NCBI GenBank assembly: GCA_036258055.1
Contig: DATAEK010000111.1
Location: forward strand, 1 to 49,515
Source of the DNA: DATAEK01 sp036258055
Lineage (GTDB): Bacteria > Acidobacteriota > Vicinamibacteria > Vicinamibacterales > 2-12-FULL-66-21
DNA: 49,515 nt
Direction of reading: 5' to 3'
The notes beneath the pieces were generated by a model. The model saw nothing but the letters and a program-made list of their open reading frames with translations. It was not told the DNA's origin and ran no database searches. This document shows, in pieces, positions 1 through 8,149 of this stretch (positions within the stretch are counted from its first letter, which is position 1; each line of letters opens with the position of its first letter). Both the position numbers and the translations under genes were made by a program.

Positions 1-80
1 AGCAGCTTCGGCGGAACGTAGGTGGCGAGGCTGGAAATACGCGCGCGGCGCAAGCCGTGCGCGGAAGCGTCGATTACCAC
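1..80 (-). CDS. 3-oxoacyl-ACP synthase III-like protein, N-terminal fragment cut by the window edge
   Basis: Only the first 18-27 codons lie in the window. The reading frame after the ruvB stop gives RARISSLATYVPPKLL, which resembles the N-terminal strand of FabH-type condensing enzymes, the initiators of type II fatty-acid synthesis. Two starts are possible: GTG at 80, which overlaps the end of ruvB and has a GGAGGG about 11 nt upstream, or TTG at 53, closer to the usual FabH N-terminus. It directly follows ruvB on the same strand and is probably co-transcribed. The catalytic Cys-His-Asn lies outside the window, so the family call rests on a short stretch and is tentative. Confidence 0.5.
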   Translation of the reverse strand, partial: MVIDASAHGLRRARISSLATYVPPKL

Positions 81-1093
81 AATCGGGAGTCCCTCCCGGG
101 CGCCGTGAGCCCGAAATATTCGTAGGCGCGTGCCGTGGCGACACGGCCGCGCGGCGTGCGATCGAGAAATCCAGCCTGGATCAGAAAGGGTTCGTAGATG
201 TCCTCGATCGCATCCCTTTCCTCGTTGATGGCAGCCGCGATGCTGTTGACCCCCACCGGCCCGCCACTGAACTTGTCGATGATGGTGCGTAACAACTTGC
301 GATCGACCTCATCAAACCCGTGATCGTCCACTTCAAGCAGCTGCATCCCGGCACGGGCGACCTCACCGGTGATTCGTCCGTCCGCACGGACCTGCGCGTA
401 ATCACGGACGCGCCGCAGCAGCCGGTTCGCAATGCGCGGGGTGCCGCGCGAGCGCCTCGCGAGCTCCGACGTTGCCTCGATATCGATCGGAACACCGAGA
501 ATCCGCGCCGAACGCCGCACGATTTCCTCGATATCACGCTCGGCATAAAAGTCGAGCCGATGCACGATCCCGAAACGCGCCCGCAACGGAGACGTCAATA
601 AACCGGCGCGCGTCGTCGCGCCAATCAGCGTGAACTTCTGCACGGGCACCTTCACCGAGCGGGCACTCGGCCCCTGCCCGATGACGATATCGAGCTCGTA
701 GTCCTCCATGGCGGGATAGAGGATCTCTTCGATGGCCGGGCTCATCCGGTGAACTTCGTCGATGAAGAGGACTTCGCGTTCCTGGAGGTTGCTCAGCATC
801 GCGGCCAAATCGCCCGGCTTCTCGATCACCGGCCCCGCGGTCGATCGAATCGTTGCCCCCAGCTCGTTGGCGATCACGTACGCCAGGGTCGTCTTGCCCA
901 GGCCCGGCGGACCGTACAGGAGCACATGATCGAGCGCTTCCCCACGCTGCCGCGCGGCCGCAATCGACACATGCAGGTTCTCGCGGATGCGATCCTGCCC
1001 GATGTACTCGTTCAGCGTGCGCGGACGAAGCCCCGCCTCGTACTGGACCTCCTCGTCCACGCGCGCAGCCGTCAACAGACGATCGTCGGACAT
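74..1093 (-). CDS. ruvB: Holliday junction branch migration ATPase RuvB
   Basis: RuvB is the AAA+ motor that, as hexamers with RuvA, drives branch migration of Holliday junctions in recombinational repair. The 339-residue product has the family's usual length. Walker A GPPGLGKTT is at residues 61-69 and Walker B LFIDEVHRM around 109-117. The sensor stretch IGATTRAG and the arginine-finger region LLTSPLRARFG follow, then the C-terminal winged-helix domain. The frame is open 14 codons further upstream, but ATG at 1093 gives the typical start MSDDRLL. It follows ruvA after 91 bp and precedes the fabH-like fragment. Confidence 0.97.
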   Translation of the reverse strand: MSDDRLLTAARVDEEVQYEAGLRPRTLNEYIGQDRIRENLHVSIAAARQRGEALDHVLLYGPPGLGKTTLAYVIANELGATIRSTAGPVIEKPGDLAAMLSNLQEREVLFIDEVHRMSPAIEEILYPAMEDYELDIVIGQGPSARSVKVPVQKFTLIGATTRAGLLTSPLRARFGIVHRLDFYAERDIEEIVRRSARILGVPIDIEATSELARRSRGTPRIANRLLRRVRDYAQVRADGRITGEVARAGMQLLEVDDHGFDEVDRKLLRTIIDKFSGGPVGVNSIAAAINEERDAIEDIYEPFLIQAGFLDRTPRGRVATARAYEYFGLTAPGRDSRLW

Positions 1094-1156
1094 CGGAAAA
1101 CGAGAAATTGTAAGGCGCGACGCTGAATTGAACAATGACGCGTCTTGTGCGCGCGG

Positions 1157-1180
1157 CCAGCGGACGGCGGACAGCGGCGC
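1157..1180. repeat. Short heptamer-like tract in the ruvA-ruvB spacer
   Basis: The spacer between ruvA and ruvB reads AGCGGAC, GGCGGAC, AGCGGCG: three near-repeats of 7 bp. It is short and could be chance in GC-rich DNA. It is listed because longer 7-bp word arrays occur in other spacers of this window. Confidence 0.3.
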
Positions 1181-1184
1181 AAAA

Positions 1185-1787
1185 CTACTTTCTAATCAGC
1201 TCCCTGAGCGTTTCCTTCAGCGTTCGCTCGAAGCCCGCATCCGGCGAGTCGGCCGCGATCTTCTCAATCGCCTTTTCCGCGGCGGCGCGTTGATATCCGA
1301 GGTTCAGGAGCGCCGATACCACGTCGTCACGGACTTGGTCACGCGGAGACGACGGGGTGGCCGCCTGGCCGGGTGTGTCGAGAGTCAACGGCAGTCGATC
1401 CTTCAACTCCAGGCCGATCCGCTCGGCGGTCTTCTTGCCAATGCCGGGAATCTTCGTGAGCCGCGCCACGTCCTGACGGCGGATGGCCGAGATGAGCTCC
1501 GACGGCTCGATCCCGGACAACACCGCCAGCCCCAGCCGTGGCCCAATGCCGCTGATCGCGATCAGCCGTTCGAAGAGATCCTGCTCGAGGCGCGTGGCAA
1601 AGCCGTAGAGGCCGATGACGTCTTCGCGGACGTGTGTGTGCACCCGCAGGAGCACCCCGGCGCCCGGCTCGCCGAGCGCGTAGAACGTCGAGAGCGGTAC
1701 CTGCACGTCGTAGCCCACACCCTCCACGTCCACGATCACGCGGCTCGGACCCTTCTCGACGATGGTGCCGCGAAGGAGCGCGATCAC
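1185..1787 (-). CDS. ruvA: Holliday junction DNA helicase subunit RuvA
   Basis: RuvA forms tetramers that hold the four-way junction open and load RuvB. The 200-residue product starts MIALLRGTIVEKG and has the N-terminal OB-fold with VEGVGYDVQVPLSTF. Tandem helix-hairpin-helix segments follow: LIAISGIGPRLGLAVLSG and LTKIPGIGKKTAERI. The C-terminal domain III that contacts RuvB begins around residue 150. The start is GTG at 1787, sharing 4 nt (GTGA) with the ruvC stop, so translation is likely coupled. The order ruvC-ruvA-ruvB is the usual bacterial one. Confidence 0.96.
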   Translation of the reverse strand: MIALLRGTIVEKGPSRVIVDVEGVGYDVQVPLSTFYALGEPGAGVLLRVHTHVREDVIGLYGFATRLEQDLFERLIAISGIGPRLGLAVLSGIEPSELISAIRRQDVARLTKIPGIGKKTAERIGLELKDRLPLTLDTPGQAATPSSPRDQVRDDVVSALLNLGYQRAAAEKAIEKIAADSPDAGFERTLKETLRELIRK

Positions 1788-2326
1788 GGACGGAAGGCGC
1801 GCCAGGATCGCAGCGCCGACGGCGAGTGTTCAGCGCGAATCCGATCGGCGATCGGGCCGGTCCCGGTATTCAAATGGCAGAGCGCCACCGCGAGCGCGTC
1901 GGCGACGTCGTGGGGTGACGGCGCGGCATCGAGCCCGAGCAGCAGCTTCACCATCTGCTGGATCTGGTGCTTCTCGGCGCGGCCGAACCCGACGACGGCC
2001 CGTTTGATCTCGGCGGGCGCGTATTCGGCGACGGGGATCCCTGCTTCGGCGGCGGCGAGGAGCGCGACGCCGCGCGCGTGGCCGAGCATCAGCGCGCTTC
2101 GCACGTTGCGGGCATGGAAGATGTTCTCCACCGCCACGCAATCAGGACGATGGCGGGCGAGGAGCGCTGCCAGCCCGGTATGAATGGCTTTCAGCTTGTC
2201 GGGAAATGCCGCGCGTGGGGCGCCCGAGAGTGACCCGCAGATCACCAGCCGATGACGGCTGCCGTGTCGCTCGATGCAGCCGTAACCGGTGCGGGCGGAG
2301 CCGGGATCGATCCCGAAGACCTTCAC
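1784..2326 (-). CDS. ruvC: Crossover junction endodeoxyribonuclease RuvC
   Basis: RuvC resolves Holliday junctions by symmetric metal-dependent nicking. The 180-residue product has the RNase H fold with acidic residues at the expected places: D7 in FGIDPGSARTGYG, E67 in VAVENIF, and D140/D143 in SPHDVADALA. The frame stays open upstream, but GTG at 2326 gives the family N-terminus MKVFGIDPG and overlaps the yebC stop by 4 nt (GTGA). It also overlaps ruvA by 4 nt, so yebC-ruvC-ruvA form a translationally coupled unit. Confidence 0.96.
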   Translation of the reverse strand: MKVFGIDPGSARTGYGCIERHGSRHRLVICGSLSGAPRAAFPDKLKAIHTGLAALLARHRPDCVAVENIFHARNVRSALMLGHARGVALLAAAEAGIPVAEYAPAEIKRAVVGFGRAEKHQIQQMVKLLLGLDAAPSPHDVADALAVALCHLNTGTGPIADRIRAEHSPSALRSWRAFRP

Positions 2327-3072
2327 GCCAACGAGGCCTCGATCTCCTTCTCCTCGATGTCGGCGTTCGACCACACTTTCTTGGTGTCCTCGTGATCCTC
2401 GATGGCGTCCATCAGCTTGACCATCTGCTGGGCCTGTTTGCCTTCGAGCTTCACGTAGTTCTGCGGCAGCATCGCGATCTCGGCGGCCGAGGGCTCGATG
2501 CCGAGCGTCTTCACGGCATTCAGCACCTGCTGGAACGCATCCGGTGCGGACACGACCTCCCAGGTGTCCCCATCGTCGCGAAGGTCGTCAGCGCCGGCGT
2601 CGAGCGCCGCCGCCAATAACGCTTCCTCGTCGGCCTTCTTCTTGTCGACGACGATGTAGCCCTTCTTCACGAACATCCAGGCGACGCTGTTCTCCGCCGC
2701 GAGGTTGCCGCCGTACTTCGACAGCAGGTGACGCATCTCGCCGACCGTGCGGTTCTTGTTGTCGGTCAGCGTCTCGATGATCAGTGCCGCTCCGCCGGGT
2801 CCGTAGCCTTCGTAGTTGATCTCCTCGTAGGAGACGCCTGGCAGCTCGCCCGTGCCGCGCTGGATCGCCCGCTTGATGTTGTCGGCGGGCATATTGACGG
2901 ACTTGGCTTCCGCGATGATCGTGCGCAGCCGCGGGTTGGCATCCGCATCGCCGCCGCCGGCGCGCGCCGCCACCGTCAGTTCCTTGATGATGCGCGTGAA
3001 GACTTTGCCGCGTTTGGCGTCAGCCGCGCCTTTCTTGTGCTTGATGGTGTGCCATTTGGAATGGCCGGACAT
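2323..3072 (-). CDS. yebC: YebC/TACO1-family protein
   Basis: The product has 249 residues and the diagnostic start MSGHSKWHTIKHKKGAADAK. The three-domain YebC/PmpR fold follows, with NIKRAIQRGTG and the acidic stretch ALDAGADDL. Members have been described as transcriptional regulators (PmpR), and more recently as translation factors that relieve ribosome stalling at polyproline. The sequence does not decide between these. ATG at 3072 has GGAG about 8 nt upstream, and the open frame above it runs into a GTGCA repeat. Location immediately before ruvC is a widely conserved neighbourhood. Confidence 0.95.
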   Translation of the reverse strand: MSGHSKWHTIKHKKGAADAKRGKVFTRIIKELTVAARAGGGDADANPRLRTIIAEAKSVNMPADNIKRAIQRGTGELPGVSYEEINYEGYGPGGAALIIETLTDNKNRTVGEMRHLLSKYGGNLAAENSVAWMFVKKGYIVVDKKKADEEALLAAALDAGADDLRDDGDTWEVVSAPDAFQQVLNAVKTLGIEPSAAEIAMLPQNYVKLEGKQAQQMVKLMDAIEDHEDTKKVWSNADIEEKEIEASLA

Positions 3073-3132
3073 GGCAGAAACTCCAGAAATTACGGTGGAA
3101 AATGACCCGTCATGGTAGCACAGGGAGCGACG

Positions 3133-3174
3133 AAACGTGCAAGGTTCAGCGTGCAGCGTGCACCCTGCACGTTT
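3133..3174. repeat. Short GTGCA-word element with 9-bp inverted termini
   Basis: This 42-bp stretch begins AAACGTGCA and ends TGCACGTTT, a perfect 9-bp inverted repeat, with GTGCA words between. It lies exactly between the stop codon of the upstream methyltransferase gene and the yebC leader. The same termini bound a 345-bp element at 46176-46520. It can fold into a hairpin and may also act as a factor-dependent terminator for the methyltransferase transcript; no T-run follows. Confidence 0.7.
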
Positions 3175-3947
3175 CATCTTCTCGCCAGTATCACCCACAC
3201 ATCGGCGCGCGCATCCCAGGGACCGCCGTTGTAGTCACCGAGCACGGCGTGGATTGTGAAGCCCGCCTTCTCGAGCCGGCGGCACATCTGGGGGACCGAG
3301 AGCGTGCGGAAAGTGAGCTCGAAGCGATGCACGCGCCGCTCGCGTCCGCGTCGCTCGACGTACTCCTGGTCGAAGATGGTGAGCCGACGGGCGGGATCCT
3401 GCCTGACGGACTCGACGAGGGTCAGCGTGGTGTGGCGATCGCGACGGCCGCGCAGGCTGACGTGGTTGCGGTACTCCGCCCATCGCGGCAGATCGGGAAC
3501 GAGATCGATGCCGAGGAACCCTCCGCGGCGCAGGGCGCCAGCGACGGAGTCGAGCGCCGCGCGCAGATCGCGCTCCGACGTGAGCGACTGCAGGATGCCG
3601 TATGGCGCCATGACCAGACCGAAGGCACCACGCCGGCGGAACGGCAGCGCCCGGATGTCTCCACGCACGAGAAGCGCGCGCTTCGAGAGCCGCGCCCGCC
3701 GCAACCGCTCCCCTGCTCGCGCGAGCATCGGCGCCGACCGATCGATGCCGACGAGCTGCGCACCGGCACGGACGACCGGCAATGAGATCCGGCCCGTTCC
3801 GCAGCCGAGCTCGAGCACGGGGCCGTCCTGCGCCGTCGCGAGCCGCTGCCAGAACCTGACATCCCGCCGCGCCACCGTTTGCGCGTTCTCCCAGTCGTAG
3901 AACGGCGCGTAGTCGTCCCACCCCTGCCAACCCTCGGTCACACTCAT
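3174..3947 (-). CDS. Class I SAM-dependent methyltransferase
   Basis: This 257-residue protein has a Rossmann methyltransferase core: motif I VLELGCGTGRISLPV around residues 43-57, the acidic ribose-binding position in LVGIDRSAPML, then motif II/III regions GDIRALPF and LVMAPYGILQSL. The C-terminal part carries basic and aromatic residues typical of small-molecule methyltransferases. The substrate is not evident. ATG at 3947 (MSVTEGWQGW) is preferred over an upstream in-frame start that falls in repeat DNA. It follows another methyltransferase gene at 4086 on the same strand, with a GGGGCCCC repeat between them. Confidence 0.8.
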   Translation of the reverse strand: MSVTEGWQGWDDYAPFYDWENAQTVARRDVRFWQRLATAQDGPVLELGCGTGRISLPVVRAGAQLVGIDRSAPMLARAGERLRRARLSKRALLVRGDIRALPFRRRGAFGLVMAPYGILQSLTSERDLRAALDSVAGALRRGGFLGIDLVPDLPRWAEYRNHVSLRGRRDRHTTLTLVESVRQDPARRLTIFDQEYVERRGRERRVHRFELTFRTLSVPQMCRRLEKAGFTIHAVLGDYNGGPWDARADVWVILARR

Positions 3948-3994
3948 GTCGTCATGTGTCGCTCGTGATTCGCGCTGCGGTGGCGGAAAGCCGG

Positions 3995-4085
3995 CGTGGG
4001 CCGCCGGCATTTCTCAGCGCTCGCGGGGCCCCACCCCCGCTCGCTCACGCCTCGCGACTTCGCGCTCGGCGTGGGCCGCAGGCGC
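3995..4085. repeat. Dispersed GGGGCCCCACCCC hairpin repeat, copy A
   Basis: The gap between the two methyltransferase genes contains GCATTTCTCAGCGCTCGC, then a strong hairpin GCGGGG-CCCCA-CCCCCGC at 4023-4040. A tail with CGCGACTTCGCGCTCGGC and GGGCCGCAGGCGC follows. The reverse complement matches the sequence at 42767-42920 in order and spacing of its blocks, so this is a dispersed repeat rather than local low complexity. The hairpin could attenuate transcription between the two genes. Confidence 0.7.
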
Positions 4086-4931
4086 TTACGCTTCGGCGCG
4101 CTGGCCCACCGTCGCGAAGAGCATCGTGTTCTGGATCTCGACGAACGATGTGCCCGCGGCTTCGGCGTCCCGCGAGTACTGCTCGATCGCTTTGAGGTAG
4201 TCCGCGCCGAGCCGACGGAGCGATTCGTCGGGCGCTTTCGCGATGGCGTCCTTGACGGCGTCACGCCGCGCTTCCCACACGGACGCGGGCGGCGGCCCCA
4301 GCCGTGACACGGAAACGGGAAAGAGATGCACCGACACCGGCTCGATACCCGTCGATGCGAACATTCCCGGCAGCAGCGGGCCCACAGGTGCCGCGGGCGC
4401 TTCGCCGCGCGCGGTCGCGAGCCCCGCGAAGAAGCGTCGGCCCAGCTCGAATGTCTGCATCCCGCTCGGCAGCGAACTGAACCAGTAGCGAGCCGCGTTA
4501 TCGGGCTCGACGACGAGAATCCGGCCGCCCGGCTTGGTGACGCGGGCCAGCTCCCCGAGCGCCAGTGAGATCTCGCGAATGTGCTGGAGGACGGCGACGC
4601 AGTACGTCGAATCGAACACCGCCTCGGGGAACGGGAGGTAGCAGGCGTCGGCGGTTGCGTAGGAGACGTTCGCATTCATCCCACGCGTGGCTCTCTGCGC
4701 CTGCCGCACCCGGTCGATCACGGTGTCGATGCCCACGAGTTTCATCTGCGACAGCCGCAGCCGCGACAGGCTGATTTCCGCGGTGCCGGTGCCGCAGCCC
4801 ACGTCGAGAATCCGCTTGCCAGGCCGGGGCCTCAGGGTGTCCTCCAGAAACCCGGTGAACGCGTCGTTCCACCAATGTTCCCGGAGGTGCTTCAGGGTCG
4901 AGGAGGTCAGGGCGTCGAGCTCTCGGCTCAT
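4086..4931 (-). CDS. Class I SAM-dependent methyltransferase, UbiE/MenG-like
   Basis: The 281-residue product carries motif I RILDVGCGTGTAEISLS, the acidic loop LVGIDTVIDRV, the motif II stretch ATADACYLPFPEAVFDSTYC and motif III RVTKPGGRILVVEPD. These resemble UbiE/COQ5-type enzymes, although the C-terminal third with SLPSGMQTFELG and a coiled segment near YLKAIEQYSRDAEAAG is not diagnostic. The frame opens at TTG 4946, but ATG at 4931 (MSRELDALTSS) is the first standard start. It lies upstream of, and on the same strand as, the 3174-3947 methyltransferase. The substrate is unknown. Confidence 0.8.
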   Translation of the reverse strand: MSRELDALTSSTLKHLREHWWNDAFTGFLEDTLRPRPGKRILDVGCGTGTAEISLSRLRLSQMKLVGIDTVIDRVRQAQRATRGMNANVSYATADACYLPFPEAVFDSTYCVAVLQHIREISLALGELARVTKPGGRILVVEPDNAARYWFSSLPSGMQTFELGRRFFAGLATARGEAPAAPVGPLLPGMFASTGIEPVSVHLFPVSVSRLGPPPASVWEARRDAVKDAIAKAPDESLRRLGADYLKAIEQYSRDAEAAGTSFVEIQNTMLFATVGQRAEA

Positions 4932-5319
4932 GTCGTATCGATGCAAGGGAAAAGACCGGGCGGACGTTCCGGGAAATGCCCGTTTCGCGCGAACAGCCGC
5001 GGGATTGTACCACGCGGTTGCGACCCGCCTGCTGGTGTGCGGTCACCGCGCACGTGCTCACCATTCCGTAATCGCATGTTCCGCCGCAGCACACCGCGCG
5101 AGCATCGCGACGCCCGCGCTGCAGGCCAGATGACAAGTTCGCTGGCCTCCACCAGACTTCCGCACGAACCTGGGAACGGCCGCGACTTTGCTACCTGCCT
5201 CATGCGGGGAACCTCTGCCTTGTGCGCGGTAGTCCCCTTGAGTACATTACCAGGTGAATCACCGCTCATCAGCCGGTCGGCGCGATGGCCGCTGGCAGAC
5301 CATATCCGACGTGCGGAGC
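4932..5319. other. Divergent intergenic region, possible structured leader
   Basis: No convincing gene lies in this 388-bp divergent gap. On the plus strand GGGGAACC at 5206-5213 can pair with GGTAGTCCCC at 5228-5237 around a 14-nt loop, with CTACC further upstream as an alternative partner of GGTAG. This may be a structured leader or a terminator-like element in front of the plus-strand polysaccharide genes. I could not match it to a known riboswitch. Confidence 0.35.
5220..5248 (+). promoter_or_regulatory. Weak sigma-70-like promoter candidate for the plus-strand polysaccharide genes
   Basis: TTGTGC at 5220-5225 and TACATT at 5243-5248 are separated by 17 bp; each matches four of six consensus positions. 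A start near 5255 would leave a leader of about 65 nt before ATG 5320. The -35 lies inside the hairpin described for this gap, which weakens or regulates it. Confidence 0.3.
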
Positions 5320-5826
5320 ATGCGATCGTCACGCTTGACGGCGGCTGCTCTGGCTGCGGTCGTGACGGCTTCGGTCTCGATGCCGCTCGCGGGCGCCCAG
5401 ACAGGATCCGTTCGCCCGGTCATCCGGCAGCTCCCTGCGCCCGATCCACAAGGCACCGTCGTCGGCTACGCCTGGCGCGCGGATAACTCCCCGTATCCCC
5501 AGGCCCACCTGCGCCTGCGCGACGTGCGAACGGGCCGCGCGATCGCGAACACCGTGGCGGACGATCGAGGACAGTTCACCTTCGATCACGTCCCGCCGGG
5601 TGCGTACATCGTCGAGCTCGTCGACAAGAACGATCGCGTGCTCGCACTGGGCCAGCTGTTCGGCGTGTCGAGGGACGAAACCGTCGCGACCTTCGTGCGT
5701 CTGGCCACGCAGTCGCCGTGGGCCTCGAACTTCTTCACGAACGCCGCCGCGTCAGCCATCGCGGCCGCGGCCAGCCTGGGCATCACGGCCAGCGGCTCCA
5801 GCGGGTTGCCGGTCAGCCCTCAATAG
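5320..5826 (+). CDS. Secreted protein with one carboxypeptidase-regulatory-like (beta-sandwich) domain
   Basis: The 168-residue product starts with a signal peptide: basic MRSSR, a hydrophobic stretch LTAAALAAVVTASV and a likely cut after AGA. Residues around 40-110 (GTVVGYAWRADNSPYPQAHLRLRDVRTGRAIANT...FTFDHVPPGAYIVELVD) match the CarboxypepD_reg/prealbumin-like fold seen in extracellular and TonB-linked proteins. The tail is rich in Ala, Gly and Ser. No enzyme motif is visible. It stands 18 bp before the co-polymerase/kinase gene, so a role at the cell surface in polysaccharide handling is plausible but inferred. An in-frame ATG at 5254 is less likely because it delays the signal peptide. 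Confidence 0.75.
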   Translation: MRSSRLTAAALAAVVTASVSMPLAGAQTGSVRPVIRQLPAPDPQGTVVGYAWRADNSPYPQAHLRLRDVRTGRAIANTVADDRGQFTFDHVPPGAYIVELVDKNDRVLALGQLFGVSRDETVATFVRLATQSPWASNFFTNAAASAIAAAASLGITASGSSGLPVSPQ

Positions 5827-5844
5827 AAGGCGGCGACACGCACG

Positions 5845-8109
5845 ATGTTCGACGTTCAGGACCTCCAATCGCCGGCCTCGCTGACAGCCGTTGACTCGCT
5901 CAATCCGATTCCGAGCACGGCGTCGGGACATCCGCTCGATCGGCTCACCGCGCTCATGCGTCACCGGCGCGCCGCTGCGGCCGCGTTCACGATCGCCGTC
6001 GCGGCCGTGCTGCTGCAGACGTATTCGACGATTCCTCTCTATCGCACGAGCGCGCGCGTCCTCATCCAGGACGAGCGTACGGTGTCGGTCGGAAAGCTGA
6101 ACGCGAACGACCCGCAGTTCTGGGAAGAGTCCGATCAGTACTACAACACGCAATACAGCATCCTTCGGAGCCGCGGGCTGGCGCGTCGCGTGGTCGAGCG
6201 GCTGCACCTCCGGACGCATCCGCTCTTCGATGGCTCCGCGCCGCAGGGTCGCGGACCGTTGAAGCTGGTCCGCGATCTGCGAAGGCTGATCGGCTCGACG
6301 GTCACAGGTCTCTCGCGCCGCACGCCGCGCTCGGCGGAACCCTCAGCGGCGGGCGAGGACGCCGCGGAGAGCGCCGCGACCAGTCAGTTCCTCGCCGGCG
6401 TGACCATCGTTCCGGAAAAATCCACGCGGCTGGTCGAGATCGTCTACACCTCGCCGGATCCTCGGTTCGCTACGCTCGCCGCCAACACGCTCGCGGACGA
6501 GTACGCGCAACAGAACCTCGACCTCCGGCTCGATACGCTCCACAAGAACCTGGCGTGGCTCGCCGCCGAAGTCGCCAAGCAAGAAACGAAGGTGCGGGAA
6601 GCGGAAGCCGCGATGGCGGGATATCGCGAGCAGCAGAACGCGCTCTCGCTCGAGGATCGGCAGAACATCGTCGTCTCGCGCCTGAATCAGCTCAACGACA
6701 CGGTGACGCGGGCACGCACGACCCGGCTGCAGAAGGAATCCGTGTTCGATCAGATCAAGCGCGTCGATCCGTCATCGGACACAGCCGACGCATTTCCGAT
6801 CATCGCCACCAACCCGGGCGTCGTGGAAGCGAAGAATCGCCTGACCGAGCTGGCCGCGCAAAAGGCGCAGCTCGCCGGCCGATACCGGCCCGGGCATCCG
6901 GAGATGGTGAAGCTCGAGATGCAGATCGACAACGCCAGGACGGCGCTGAACGGACAGCGCGCGCGGGTGATCGAGTCGGTGCGCAACGAGTACCACGCCG
7001 CCGCGAACGAAGAGCGCAGCTTCGCCGGTCAGCTCGAGGCGCAGAAAGACGCGGCGATGGATCTCGACAAGAAGAGCGGCGCCTATCTCGTCCTGCAGCG
7101 CGAGGCGGAAAGCAACCGCCAGGTGTATCAGTCGCTGCTGCAGCAGGAAAAGGAGCTGCGCGTCATCAGCAACAGCCGCACGAACAACGTCCAGGTGATG
7201 GACCGCGCGGAGGTTCCGGGCGGACCGTTCTCGCCCAACACCCGCCGCGACTGGCTGATGGCAATCCTGGCCGGGCTGGTGATCGCCGTCGGCCTCGCGT
7301 TCGGCATCGAGTATTTCGATGACACCGTCAAGACGCCCGAGGACGTGGCGAAACACCTGAAGCTGCCGCTGCTCGGCCTCGTCCCGGCGGTCCGCGCCCC
7401 GAACGGGCCGCTGCTCTCGGGATCCGTTCCGCACGACTTCGGCGAGGCCTTCCGATCGCTGCGCACGTCGCTCGCCTTCACGAGCGCCAGCCTGGGCCCG
7501 CGGATCGTGGCCGTAACCAGCACGCAGCCGCTCGAAGGCAAGACGACCACCGCGTGCAACGTCGCGACGGCGCTGGCACTCGGAGGCGCGCGCGTCCTGC
7601 TCATCGACGCGGACATGCGGCGTCCCGGCGTGCATCGCGCGATGGGCGTACAGAACGAGATCGGTCTGTCACACATCCTGGTCGGACAGGCCCGCGTGCG
7701 CGATGCCGTCCAGCAGACGACGGAGCCGAACCTGTTCGTGATTGCCGCGGGGAGGCTGCCACCCAATCCGTCAGAGCTGCTCGGGTCGGACCGGATGGGG
7801 AGCTTCCTGACGAACCTGCAGGCAGGCCCGTTCGAGTGGGTCGTGATCGATACACCACCGGTGCTGGCGGTGACCGACGCGGTGCTCGTGGCCCGCGCGG
7901 CATCGAGCGTGGTGTTCGTCGTGGGCTCCGAGATGACCAGGCGGGGACATGCGGAACGCGCGATCGAGACGTTGATGACCGGCCGTCCCGCGTCGATCGG
8001 CGTCGTGCTCAACCGGGTCGATCTCGAACGTAACAAGTACTACTACACGCGCTACTACGGCTATCACTATCAGAGCTACTACGGTCACCGCTCCGCGACG
8101 CCGCTCTGA
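5845..8109 (+). CDS. Polysaccharide co-polymerase fused to BY-kinase (Wzz/GumC-type, Wzc-like)
   Basis: This 754-residue inner-membrane protein combines a Wzz chain-length domain with a cytoplasmic bacterial tyrosine kinase. TM1 is about residues 43-59 and TM2 about 471-488, flanking a periplasmic coiled-coil region (about 230-440). The kinase has Walker A QPLEGKTTT at 561-569, Walker A' VLLIDADMRRP at 584-594 and Walker B WVVIDTPP at 665-672. The C-terminus holds nine tyrosines within residues 732-746, the autophosphorylation cluster of Wzc-type kinases. It should control polymer length and pair with an OPX protein such as the one encoded at 28423. No cognate phosphatase gene is seen nearby. 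Confidence 0.93.
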   Translation: MFDVQDLQSPASLTAVDSLNPIPSTASGHPLDRLTALMRHRRAAAAAFTIAVAAVLLQTYSTIPLYRTSARVLIQDERTVSVGKLNANDPQFWEESDQYYNTQYSILRSRGLARRVVERLHLRTHPLFDGSAPQGRGPLKLVRDLRRLIGSTVTGLSRRTPRSAEPSAAGEDAAESAATSQFLAGVTIVPEKSTRLVEIVYTSPDPRFATLAANTLADEYAQQNLDLRLDTLHKNLAWLAAEVAKQETKVREAEAAMAGYREQQNALSLEDRQNIVVSRLNQLNDTVTRARTTRLQKESVFDQIKRVDPSSDTADAFPIIATNPGVVEAKNRLTELAAQKAQLAGRYRPGHPEMVKLEMQIDNARTALNGQRARVIESVRNEYHAAANEERSFAGQLEAQKDAAMDLDKKSGAYLVLQREAESNRQVYQSLLQQEKELRVISNSRTNNVQVMDRAEVPGGPFSPNTRRDWLMAILAGLVIAVGLAFGIEYFDDTVKTPEDVAKHLKLPLLGLVPAVRAPNGPLLSGSVPHDFGEAFRSLRTSLAFTSASLGPRIVAVTSTQPLEGKTTTACNVATALALGGARVLLIDADMRRPGVHRAMGVQNEIGLSHILVGQARVRDAVQQTTEPNLFVIAAGRLPPNPSELLGSDRMGSFLTNLQAGPFEWVVIDTPPVLAVTDAVLVARAASSVVFVVGSEMTRRGHAERAIETLMTGRPASIGVVLNRVDLERNKYYYTRYYGYHYQSYYGHRSATPL

Positions 8110-8149
8110 AACCCGGCTGCGCGTCGCCACGCTGCTGATCCTGCTGCTC

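Noticed and set aside
987..2183. Long plus-strand open frame opposite ruvA and ruvC
   Set aside because: It is an antisense shadow of well-conserved ruv genes in GC-rich DNA. No domain is visible in its translation.
5140..5240. GCAAAGTC and GGTAGC words on the minus strand suggested a c-di-GMP-I riboswitch
   Set aside because: The second conserved stem and the spacing of the motif do not fit. The nearest minus-strand gene is over 200 bp away.
4928..5332. A 134-codon minus-strand open frame in the divergent gap
   Set aside because: It overlaps the methyltransferase start in another frame, has no recognisable domain and covers the hairpin region. I treat it as spurious.
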